From an uncultured Fidelibacterota bacterium (GTDB lineage Bacteria; Fidelibacterota; Marinisomatia; Marinisomatales; UBA1611): a stretch of 51,702 bases of DNA. The translations under genes and the position numbers were made by a program. The notes beneath the pieces were generated by a model. The model ran no database searches. It saw only the letters and a list, made by a program, of their open reading frames with translations, and was not told the origin of the DNA. Each line of letters starts with the position of its first letter. The first letter of the stretch is position 1. The stretch spans positions 109,382 through 161,083 of the forward strand of contig CACEHW010000001.1 of the NCBI GenBank assembly GCA_902559415.1, given 5' to 3'. Shown one piece after another: positions 17,208 to 25,560 of this stretch.

Positions 17208-18290
17208 TTAGTGATTGTAGATAAACATAAATTGTATTCCTGTACCAAAATTTGATAGAGATTTAGGTAGCGATTCTGAGGGTATATCATATTGCTTTCG
17301 TTTCGGATTTATAGAAACAATAATATTTAAGCTATAAGTATCATATGTGCTACTCCAACGTAGGTATTGATAGGTTTTATCTTTTTCCCAATCTATTTGA
17401 GAAATATACATTATTTGGTGAATCATACCAATCGGTAAGCTTACCATGAAAGCTGAAAGAGTTTGATTCGATTTTAAATTTTTAATTTTGTTTTGGATAT
17501 ACATTGATTCTGTCATAATTAAAATTCCATTAAAAAATGGTAAGGTGTAGTCCGCGCCAATAGAAATCAGATTAATATTTGATGTATTAGATTTAATTAT
17601 TGCACTTTCATTCCAAAATCCAATGAAGCCGTCAAATCTATAATCGAATGCTATTCTTTGATGAGAATTTATAATGGGGCTACCTATCTGCCCAATTAGT
17701 TGTCTTGATTTTGAAGGGTCTTTATGATATGTAAATCCAAAATCGCCAAGTGAAGTAGTAAATTCACCTCTCCCTCCAAACGTAAGTGTATCCAGCTTAT
17801 TATTTATTATCCATGAAGATAATCCAACATCATTAGATGGAAACCACCGAAGCCTAAGTGCTTCAACGCCGTTAGTCTGTCCAGTAGGGTCTTTCAAGTC
17901 AAACGTGTCAAACCATGATAGAGGTCGGAGTATTTGTGTAGGCCCAAAAACAATTTTTTGAAGTCCAAAACGTGCTTCTATTTTATCATATGAGTATCTA
18001 ATCCATAAACGATGGTTATTTTCATTATTATTATAAAGTGAATCACCAACATAGTACCTTTTTAGATTGTAAGCCCATTCGAAATCAAAAAGCTTATTTG
18101 TTGAGGTTTCTTTTTTTAAAGATAGTGTAGGCAAATAACCCAATATAGATTCATGAGTATGCCAATTATCTAGAGCATCATTATTTGTTAAAACGCTAGT
18201 ATTGAACTGCCCTTTAAAATTTGAATTTTGTGATGGTAAAAATGAATGAATTAATAATAAAACTTTTAAACAAAGAATTATTTTATACAT
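17208..18290 (-). CDS. Predicted outer-membrane beta-barrel protein
   Basis: The 360-residue product has a signal peptide (LPS|Q) and then alternating, aromatic-rich strands throughout, with no hydrophobic helix after the signal. A conserved-looking block reads RFGLQKIVFGPTQILRPLSW followed by FDLKDPTGQTNGVEAL, resembling porin-like proteins coded with Lol-like exporters; I cannot name the family. It lies between the HMA/MauE gene (8-base overlap) and the ATPase (13 bases), so it is probably the outer-membrane partner of the exporter. The C-terminus FMFIYNH is not a perfect beta-signal. Confidence 0.7.
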   Translation of the reverse strand: MYKIILCLKVLLLIHSFLPSQNSNFKGQFNTSVLTNNDALDNWHTHESILGYLPTLSLKKETSTNKLFDFEWAYNLKRYYVGDSLYNNNENNHRLWIRYSYDKIEARFGLQKIVFGPTQILRPLSWFDTFDLKDPTGQTNGVEALRLRWFPSNDVGLSSWIINNKLDTLTFGGRGEFTTSLGDFGFTYHKDPSKSRQLIGQIGSPIINSHQRIAFDYRFDGFIGFWNESAIIKSNTSNINLISIGADYTLPFFNGILIMTESMYIQNKIKNLKSNQTLSAFMVSLPIGMIHQIMYISQIDWEKDKTYQYLRWSSTYDTYSLNIIVSINPKRKQYDIPSESLPKSLSNFGTGIQFMFIYNH

Positions 18291-18999
18291 ACATATTTAT
18301 AAATGAAGCTATAGCCATTAAGATCATAATCCCATTTTCAATCAGGGTTGCAACTGTCATTGGTAATTTGATAGCTGTTCCTAAACATGCGCATTGAATT
18401 TCTTTTTTGTTTCTTAGAGTTTTAATTACACCATAAGTAGTTATGCTAAGTAAAAATATTGTTATAAGAATAGCAGTAAATAATTGAAACCGAAAAAGAA
18501 ACATTAAACCTAAGATGGTCTCAATTATCGGATAAAACCAACCGTAAATAGGAATCAACTTTGCTAGCGGGTCATACATAGAAAATGACTTTGGAAAGCT
18601 TTTGTAATCAAGAAATTTAAAAAAACTAAATATAATAAAAAATATCCCCATAAAATCTATCATAAGATCTTCAAAATTTGATTCCCAATTCATTATAATA
18701 GCCGTTGTGCTAATGTAGAATAAAATGAGAATCAATGGATATAATTGAGAAAAATAAGACGGTTTTTTCTCTGCAGTTTTAATTTCATAAGGTGTATGAT
18801 TATTAGCTTTAAATTTACTTGGTAGAGCTGATTTAATCTTTTTCAAAGGAATAGGATCTTTTGCTTCAATCTCTGCAGTGCCACTTTCTAAAGACACCTC
18901 AACTTTAATCACCTCATTAATTGTTTCAATAGAATTTGTAACAGTCTCTACGCAACTAGAACATGTCATTCCAGATATTTTTATTTTAAAGCGTTCCAT
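18283..18999 (-). CDS. HMA domain fused to MauE/DoxX-like membrane domain
   Basis: Residues 1-66 form a heavy-metal-associated domain with the metal-binding GMTCSSC motif. After a linker come about five hydrophobic helices (from about residue 84) resembling MauE/DoxX-type redox membrane proteins, with a CACLG motif between helices 4 and 5. Related fusions occur near copper or heavy-metal genes. Its place as first gene of the exporter operon, overlapping the beta-barrel gene by 8 bases, suggests that the operon responds to or handles a metal or a thiol-redox cargo. That link is inference. Confidence 0.8.
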   Translation of the reverse strand: MERFKIKISGMTCSSCVETVTNSIETINEVIKVEVSLESGTAEIEAKDPIPLKKIKSALPSKFKANNHTPYEIKTAEKKPSYFSQLYPLILILFYISTTAIIMNWESNFEDLMIDFMGIFFIIFSFFKFLDYKSFPKSFSMYDPLAKLIPIYGWFYPIIETILGLMFLFRFQLFTAILITIFLLSITTYGVIKTLRNKKEIQCACLGTAIKLPMTVATLIENGIMILMAIASFINMYV

Positions 19000-19090
19000 A
19001 TGTTTTTATAAAATCAATGCCTCTAATAGATTAAGTACGAGCAGAATAATTTAAATAAAGTTAATATTTATACCTCATTGGTAAAATAAA

Positions 19091-21724
19091 ATGTCAAAAA
19101 CATCGCTAGATAATAAATATAATTCATCATCAGTAGAAGATAAGTGGTATAAGCATTGGCTCAAAAAGAAATATTTCCATGCTGATGCTAGTTCAGATAA
19201 AGAGCCTTATACTATAGTAATTCCACCGCCAAACGTAACAGGGATGCTTACAGTTGGACACGTTTTAAATAACACTATTCAAGATGTTCTTATAAGAAAA
19301 GCTAGAATGGAAGGTAAAGAAGCTTGTTGGATTCCTGGTACAGATCACGCTTCCATAGCAACTGAAACAAAAGTAATAAAAATGCTTGAAGAGCAAGGTA
19401 TAAGCAAAAATAATTTATCAAGAGAAGAGTTCTTAAAGTATGCTTGGGAATGGAAAGAAAAATACGGTGGTATAATTATTAATCAGCTTAAAAAGCTTGG
19501 ATGTTCTTGCGATTGGGATAGAGAAAAGTTTACAATGGATGAAGGTTATTCTAATGCTGTGTTAGAGGGTTTTGTGAAACTTTATGATAAAGGCCTTATC
19601 TATAAAGGTCATAGGTTAGTAAACTGGTGCCCAATTTCAAAATCAGCAATTAGTGATGAAGAAGTAATTCATAAAGAGGTAGATGGTCATCTCTGGTATT
19701 TTAAATATCCTATAAAAGATGAAGATGAATATTTAATTGTTGCAACTACTAGGCCAGAAACTATGCTTGGTGATTCAGCAGTTGCTGTTAATCCAAATGA
19801 TAGTAGGTATAATGATCATATAGGAAAGAAAATAGTTTTACCTTTAATCGGTCGAGAAATACCTATTATCTCAGATGACTATGTAGATCCAGAATTTGGA
19901 ACTGGTTGTGTAAAAATCACACCGGCTCATGACCCTAATGACTTTTTAATTGGGGAGAGGCATAATTTAGAATTTATTAATGTTATGAATGAGGACGCTT
20001 CCATGAATGGAAATACTCCTCCTAAATATCAAAATAAAGATAGGTTCATCGCTCGAGCAGAAATAGTAAAGGACCTAAATGAATTAAATCTTTTACATAA
20101 AATAGAAAATTATAAAAATAAAATCGGGTATTCTGAGAGAGGCGATGTCCCAATAGAATTTTTTATGTCTAAGCAATGGTTTATGAAAATGAAAGATATT
20201 GCTAAGCCGGCAATTAATGCTGTCGATTCTGGAGAAATTAGATTTCATCCTGAACATTGGGTTAAAACATATAATCATTGGATGAAAAACATTAAAGACT
20301 GGTGTATAAGTAGGCAGCTAATATGGGGACACCAAATTCCAGTATGGTACCACAAAGAAGATAATTCAAAATTACATGTTTCTGTTGACGGGCCAGAAGA
20401 TATTGAAAATTGGGTTCAAGAAAAAGATGTCTTAGATACTTGGGCTAGTTCTTGGCTTTGGCCTCTTGGCGTCCATGATTGGCCAGATAGAAGTAAAGAT
20501 TTAGACAAGTTTTTTCCAACTAATACATTAGTAACAGGTCCTGATATTATCTTTTTTTGGGTAGCAAGAATGATTATGACTGGGTATGAGTTTTTAGGCA
20601 AAAAACCGTTCTCAGATGTTTACTTCACATCGATTTTGAGAGATGATACAGGTAAAAAATTAAGTAAGTCACTTGGAAATTCTCCAGACCCGCTAGATCT
20701 TTTTGAGGAGTATGGCACAGATGCGGTTCGATTTGGTATTATGTTGATGGCGCCACAAGGATTGGATGTTCTTTTTTCAAAAGATAGACTTGAAATTGGT
20801 AGAAACTTTATGAATAAGTTGTGGAATGCATGCCGATTCATTGAAATGAATACTCCAGAAAGTTGGAATGATGACCTTGATGTAGAACAAGGTGGCCTAG
20901 AATTAGCAGATAAGTGGATTCTTAATCAATTATTTAATTCAATTGAAAAATATAATAAACAGCTTGATCGGCTTCACTTTAATGAGGCTGCAAAGGTCCT
21001 TTATGACTTTGTATGGAATGATTTTTGCGATTGGTACATTGAAATCGCTAAGACAAGATTTTATTCTGAAAATGTTGAAAGTAAAATGATCACCTACAGC
21101 ACATGTTTGAAGTGTATTAGAATAATTTTGCCATTAATGCACCCTTTTACTCCTTTTATTACTGAGGAGCTGTGGTCCTTTTTTAAGGATAAAAACCAAC
21201 CTGATTTAATTGTTTCAATGTGGCCAAATGGGGATTATGATTTTGATGATGATGTAGATGGTGCAATGACAGTACTACAAGATTTAATTACATCGATTAG
21301 AGCAATAAGAAGTAGAATGAATATAGCGCCTTCAAAAAATGTTAATTTAAAAATTAAGTGTAGTAAAGATCAGAGTGATTTAATTTCACAAAATAAAAAA
21401 CTATTTATGGCGCTAGCGAAGATTGACTCTTACGATTATGGATCTTCCATGGAAAAGCCTCCTCAATCAGCCACGGCGGTTGTCCATGGTATGGAGCTTT
21501 ATATCCCTCTTGATGGGTTAGTGGACTTAGATAAAGAGAAAATGCAGTTAGAAAAGAGGAAAATTAAAATTGAAGGACTTCTTATCGGAATCGACAAAAA
21601 ATTGTCAAATAAGCAATTTATAAATAATGCTCCTAAAAATGTTGTAGATGGAGAAAGAAAAAAAGGAGTTAATTTAAGAGATGAGTTAACAAAGATTAAT
21701 TCTAATCTTGAAATATTATCATGA
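19091..21724 (+). CDS. valS: Valyl-tRNA synthetase
   Basis: The 877-residue class I synthetase shows PPPNVTGMLTVGHVLNN near residues 45-62 (HIGH box variant GHVLN), the editing-domain TTRPETMLGD motif near 219, WCISRQLIWGHQIPVW, and the KLSKSLGNSPDP signature loop near 525. The C-terminus has the ValRS coiled-coil arm (about 815-877). It starts the rightward unit after a 91-base divergent spacer and ends in an ATGA overlap with the next gene. Confidence 0.98.
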   Translation: MSKTSLDNKYNSSSVEDKWYKHWLKKKYFHADASSDKEPYTIVIPPPNVTGMLTVGHVLNNTIQDVLIRKARMEGKEACWIPGTDHASIATETKVIKMLEEQGISKNNLSREEFLKYAWEWKEKYGGIIINQLKKLGCSCDWDREKFTMDEGYSNAVLEGFVKLYDKGLIYKGHRLVNWCPISKSAISDEEVIHKEVDGHLWYFKYPIKDEDEYLIVATTRPETMLGDSAVAVNPNDSRYNDHIGKKIVLPLIGREIPIISDDYVDPEFGTGCVKITPAHDPNDFLIGERHNLEFINVMNEDASMNGNTPPKYQNKDRFIARAEIVKDLNELNLLHKIENYKNKIGYSERGDVPIEFFMSKQWFMKMKDIAKPAINAVDSGEIRFHPEHWVKTYNHWMKNIKDWCISRQLIWGHQIPVWYHKEDNSKLHVSVDGPEDIENWVQEKDVLDTWASSWLWPLGVHDWPDRSKDLDKFFPTNTLVTGPDIIFFWVARMIMTGYEFLGKKPFSDVYFTSILRDDTGKKLSKSLGNSPDPLDLFEEYGTDAVRFGIMLMAPQGLDVLFSKDRLEIGRNFMNKLWNACRFIEMNTPESWNDDLDVEQGGLELADKWILNQLFNSIEKYNKQLDRLHFNEAAKVLYDFVWNDFCDWYIEIAKTRFYSENVESKMITYSTCLKCIRIILPLMHPFTPFITEELWSFFKDKNQPDLIVSMWPNGDYDFDDDVDGAMTVLQDLITSIRAIRSRMNIAPSKNVNLKIKCSKDQSDLISQNKKLFMALAKIDSYDYGSSMEKPPQSATAVVHGMELYIPLDGLVDLDKEKMQLEKRKIKIEGLLIGIDKKLSNKQFINNAPKNVVDGERKKGVNLRDELTKINSNLEILS

Positions 21725-23052
21725 AACTATTAATACTTATATTTCTAACAAATTTTATTTATGCCCAATCATCAAAAGAGTCAGTAATAACTGTTTATAA
21801 AGATGGTACAGCCTTAGTAAAGCAACAGATAGTTTGGGATGCGGTATCTAAAGGGGAAAGTACTTTAGATTATGATGATATCCCCAAAAGTATATATAAA
21901 GATACGCCTTTTATTAGTATCGAAAATGCTCAGGTTTTAAGTCAAAAATTTGTAGAGAAGGTTTTTTCTTCTGACGAATATTTTTCTTCAAAAAAAGGGA
22001 CACCCATAACAGTAAAATTAAAAAATGAAAAAGCTGTTAGTGGGAGTCTATTAGAAATTTCAAGTAAACGAATTACCATCCAATCTAAATATAGTGTACG
22101 AAGTTTTAATAGAGATAACATTGAGTATATTGAAACAAAAGATAACTTGAGCAATCCAAATTTTTCGCCTTATCTTAGTTGGGAAGTCAAAAACAATAGA
22201 GCTGGTAAGCTAAAAGCAAATTTAGTTTATAAGCTTAGTAACATTTCTTGGGACGCGATATATAGGCTGACAACAAATGGGCAGACAAAAGGAGATCTTG
22301 TTGTGGAAGCCGTTATCTCAAATAATTCAAATAAAGATTATTTGGATACCCGTATTAATCTTGTAGAAGGGAAAATAAATAATATTAAAACTGAACAAGT
22401 GAATAATTATAGTAAGTTATCAATGTCGCGTAGTGTAGCGTCACAAAGTGCCTCCACTGAGTTAGGCGATTATCATATATACTCAGCAGGGGGAGTAAAG
22501 AATTTGACTTCAAAGGAGAATATTACTGTAGGAATTTATGGCCCATTAAATGTCAATTATGAAAAGATATATGTGTTTGAAAATTTTGAAAGGCAACAGA
22601 AAGATGAGCCTTTAAAAGTTGAATATACACTTTCAAATACTGAAAAAGATGGATTAGGAATAGTTCTTCCAGCTGGTAAAGTTGATATATATACCAGTTC
22701 AAATAAAGGTGGGTTTGAGTTTATAGGTTCAGATAAAATGGGCCAAGTTCCAAAAGGCGAGTCCTCAAAAATCCAAGCTGGTTATGCATTTGATATAATT
22801 GGTAAAAGAAAAGTATTGAACTATGATCGGCAGAGAAAAAGTGAAGAGGCTGTAATTGAAATAACTATAAATAATACGAAATCAGAACCTTCTTCCATAA
22901 AATTAATTGAGCATATAAATGGAGATTGGGTAATTAAAGAACAATCTCATGACTATATAAAAGAAGATGCTTCTACAATACATTTTATAATTGAAGTTGA
23001 GGCGGGTAAAAAAGAATACATAACATATACCTACAGAAAAGAATGGAAATAA
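21721..23052 (+). CDS. DUF4139-like exported protein
   Basis: The 443-residue product has a signal peptide (IYA|Q). Residues about 170-230 carry the DUF4139-like block: KLKANLVYKLSNISWDAIYR, then VVEAVISNNSNKDYLDTRINLVEG. Residues 250-440 are beta-rich, with repeated Gly and Asp turns. DUF4139 proteins have no settled function. Its ATG overlaps the valS stop (ATGA), so it is translationally coupled to a tRNA synthetase, probably by genome compaction rather than function. Confidence 0.72.
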   Translation: MKLLILIFLTNFIYAQSSKESVITVYKDGTALVKQQIVWDAVSKGESTLDYDDIPKSIYKDTPFISIENAQVLSQKFVEKVFSSDEYFSSKKGTPITVKLKNEKAVSGSLLEISSKRITIQSKYSVRSFNRDNIEYIETKDNLSNPNFSPYLSWEVKNNRAGKLKANLVYKLSNISWDAIYRLTTNGQTKGDLVVEAVISNNSNKDYLDTRINLVEGKINNIKTEQVNNYSKLSMSRSVASQSASTELGDYHIYSAGGVKNLTSKENITVGIYGPLNVNYEKIYVFENFERQQKDEPLKVEYTLSNTEKDGLGIVLPAGKVDIYTSSNKGGFEFIGSDKMGQVPKGESSKIQAGYAFDIIGKRKVLNYDRQRKSEEAVIEITINNTKSEPSSIKLIEHINGDWVIKEQSHDYIKEDASTIHFIIEVEAGKKEYITYTYRKEWK

Positions 23053-23091
23053 AGCAGCTTTTTTAAAAAGTTGTAAACTTAGGTTAGAGTT

Positions 23092-25167
23092 ATGAAAAGC
23101 TTTGATATTGAAGACACAATAACAAAGTTAAATCAAGTTAGTACCAAACGTGCTGAAGTCTTTATTGATCATCAAATTAGCTCCCTTAATGATTTATTAT
23201 ATTATTTTCCTAGAAAACATTTAGATCGATCAAATATTACAAAAATAAAAGACGTTCAGCCCGGTAATAAGTACAATATAGTTGGCAAAGTAGAAACCTG
23301 CGGAGAAAAAAGAACAAGGTTTAAAAAGATTTTTCAGGTTATTATCACAGACGGAACAGGAATTTTAACTTTAACTTGGTTTAATTCATCTAGATTCATA
23401 AAAAGTTTAGTAAAGAAAAAAGATCAAATTGCTGTTCACGGTAAAGTAGAATGGTACAATGGTTTTTCAATAAGTCATCCTGAATTTGATGTCCTTGACC
23501 AGAATGTAAATTCTCTTAATACTGGAGCTATTATCCCAATTTATCCATTGACAAATGAATTTAAAAAAGTTGGAATTGAACAGCGTTTAATTAGAAAATG
23601 CATGAAAGAAATAATTGAAAAAGTAAGCTCATATGATGAAATATTAGATGATAAAGTTATATCATCTTATAATTTGTTGAATATCAAAGATGCTTTAAGT
23701 CAATTGCATTTCCCAGAAAATTCAGATTTATTAAGTAATGCTTATTATCGATTAAAGTTTGATGAGCACTTGATACTTCAGATTTTTTTAGCTTTAATTA
23801 AATTAAATATCAAGCATTCCAGCTCTAAGTCTTTTAAAGATATAGGTCCTTATTTCCCAATCATTAGAGACAGTTTGAAATTTGAGTTAACAAATGCACA
23901 AAAAAGAGTTATTGCTGAAATTCATGGAGATATGAAAAAAAAATACTCAATGAATAGACTCCTTCAGGGCGATGTAGGGTCAGGTAAGACTATAGTTGCT
24001 ATATTGTCTGCTTCTTTAGCGGTAGGTAATAATTCACAAGTTGCAATAATGGCACCCACTGAAATTTTAGCTAGTCAGCATTTTAAATCATTCAAAGATG
24101 AATTGTCTCAAGCAAGAATAACTTGTTGTTTACTTGTTGGTAAAATGAAAAAAAAGGATAGAACGGATGTGTTATCTAATCTTGAGAATGGGAATATTTC
24201 AGTTGTTATAGGTACTCATGCGCTAATTCAGGAGGATGTAGTTTTTAAGGAGTTAGGCTTAGTAATTATTGATGAACAACATAGGTTTGGAGTGGAGCAG
24301 CGAAATAAGCTTACAAGTAAAGGCTCTAATCCTCATTTGTTATCAATGACTGCTACACCTATACCCAGAACACTTTCAATAACATATATGGGAGATATGG
24401 ATTTATCAATAATTGATGAGTTACCTAAAAATAGGATCCCGGTAACAACAAAAATAATTGAAAAAAGTAGACTCCCAAAAGTTTACTCTTTTATGAAAAA
24501 ACAGATTGATTTAGGTTTGCAATGTATGATAGTGTATCCTCTAGTTGAAGAATCTGAAAAAAGTGACTTAGCAGCCGCTGTCGAGATGTACGAAAAACTT
24601 AAAACTAGTACTTTTTCTAAGCATCAAATTGGCCTAGTTCATGGGAAAATGACTCCTGAAGAAAAAAAAGAAGTCATGCAGAAATTTCAAAAAAATAAAG
24701 TCAAAATTATTGTTTCTACAACAGTGATTGAAGTAGGTATTGATGTGCCTAATGCGACGGTGATGTTAATAGAGCATGCAGAGCGATTTGGGTTAACACA
24801 GTTACATCAGCTAAGAGGAAGAGTTGGTAGAGGCAAAGAAAAAAGTTATTGCATACTAGTTAACAGAGGTTCTAATGATTTATCATTATCAAGGTTAGAA
24901 ATAATGGAAAAAACTAATGATGGGTTTAAGATTGCAGATGAGGATTTAATATTAAGAGGACCTGGAGATTATGTTGGCTATCAGCAAAGTGGATTTGTTA
25001 AGTATAAAATAGCGAATATGATTACGGATGGTGCTATAATTAGAAAAGCAAGAGTTTTAGCAGCTGAATTAATAAAAGAAGATCCTTTATTAGATAATCA
25101 TCATAAACTGAAAGAAAGGGTTTTGAATGATTATAAAAATAATTTGAATCTTGTGAATTTAAATTAA
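23092..25167 (+). CDS. recG: ATP-dependent DNA helicase RecG
   Basis: The 691-residue superfamily 2 helicase remodels stalled replication forks and branched DNA. The N-terminal wedge/OB domain lies at about 60-150. Walker A is GDVGSGKT (about 293), Walker B is DEQHRFG (about 393), motif III is SMTATPIPRT, and motif VI is QLRGRVGRGKEKSYC. The TRG-type C-terminal segment GPGDYVGYQQSG follows. Length is normal. It begins 40 bases after the DUF4139 gene. Confidence 0.97.
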   Translation: MKSFDIEDTITKLNQVSTKRAEVFIDHQISSLNDLLYYFPRKHLDRSNITKIKDVQPGNKYNIVGKVETCGEKRTRFKKIFQVIITDGTGILTLTWFNSSRFIKSLVKKKDQIAVHGKVEWYNGFSISHPEFDVLDQNVNSLNTGAIIPIYPLTNEFKKVGIEQRLIRKCMKEIIEKVSSYDEILDDKVISSYNLLNIKDALSQLHFPENSDLLSNAYYRLKFDEHLILQIFLALIKLNIKHSSSKSFKDIGPYFPIIRDSLKFELTNAQKRVIAEIHGDMKKKYSMNRLLQGDVGSGKTIVAILSASLAVGNNSQVAIMAPTEILASQHFKSFKDELSQARITCCLLVGKMKKKDRTDVLSNLENGNISVVIGTHALIQEDVVFKELGLVIIDEQHRFGVEQRNKLTSKGSNPHLLSMTATPIPRTLSITYMGDMDLSIIDELPKNRIPVTTKIIEKSRLPKVYSFMKKQIDLGLQCMIVYPLVEESEKSDLAAAVEMYEKLKTSTFSKHQIGLVHGKMTPEEKKEVMQKFQKNKVKIIVSTTVIEVGIDVPNATVMLIEHAERFGLTQLHQLRGRVGRGKEKSYCILVNRGSNDLSLSRLEIMEKTNDGFKIADEDLILRGPGDYVGYQQSGFVKYKIANMITDGAIIRKARVLAAELIKEDPLLDNHHKLKERVLNDYKNNLNLVNLN

Positions 25168-25239
25168 GTTTTTAATTCATTTTTTGTATTAATAGTATCA
25201 TATAAATTCGCGTTTTAAAATTCACCAAAAATAATATCT

Positions 25240-25557
25240 GTGAAAAAAGACATTTTATCAAAAAAGGAACAATTATTTCTTTACCTCGTTGGAACTTTTC
25301 ATTCTAGTGCTAGGATTGCACTTGGAAAAACTAAAAACCCAGTGACAAAGTCAACTGATATCAATATAGAGCAGGCAACATTTTATGTTGACCTTCTTGA
25401 TTTAATTCAAGAGAAGACAAAAGAAAACCTTAGTGATTATGAAGAACAAATGCTCATTAACACGATTAGTGAGTTAAAGTTAGATTTAATTAATGAGAAA
25501 AAAAGTGAACACAAAAATAGGCAGTCAAAAACTGAAGAACCAAATGAGAAAGATTAA
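25240..25557 (+). CDS. DUF1844 protein
   Basis: The 105-residue product starts at GTG and has the DUF1844 core: LFLYLVGTFHSSARIALGK, then INIEQATFYVDLLDLIQEKTKENLS, ending in a charged tail. The family is small, cytosolic and of unknown function, and is common in Bacteroidetes, Acidobacteria and Deltaproteobacteria. It ends three bases before the GTG of the DUF2723 gene. Confidence 0.85.
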   Translation: MKKDILSKKEQLFLYLVGTFHSSARIALGKTKNPVTKSTDINIEQATFYVDLLDLIQEKTKENLSDYEEQMLINTISELKLDLINEKKSEHKNRQSKTEEPNEKD

Positions 25558-25560
25558 GAA

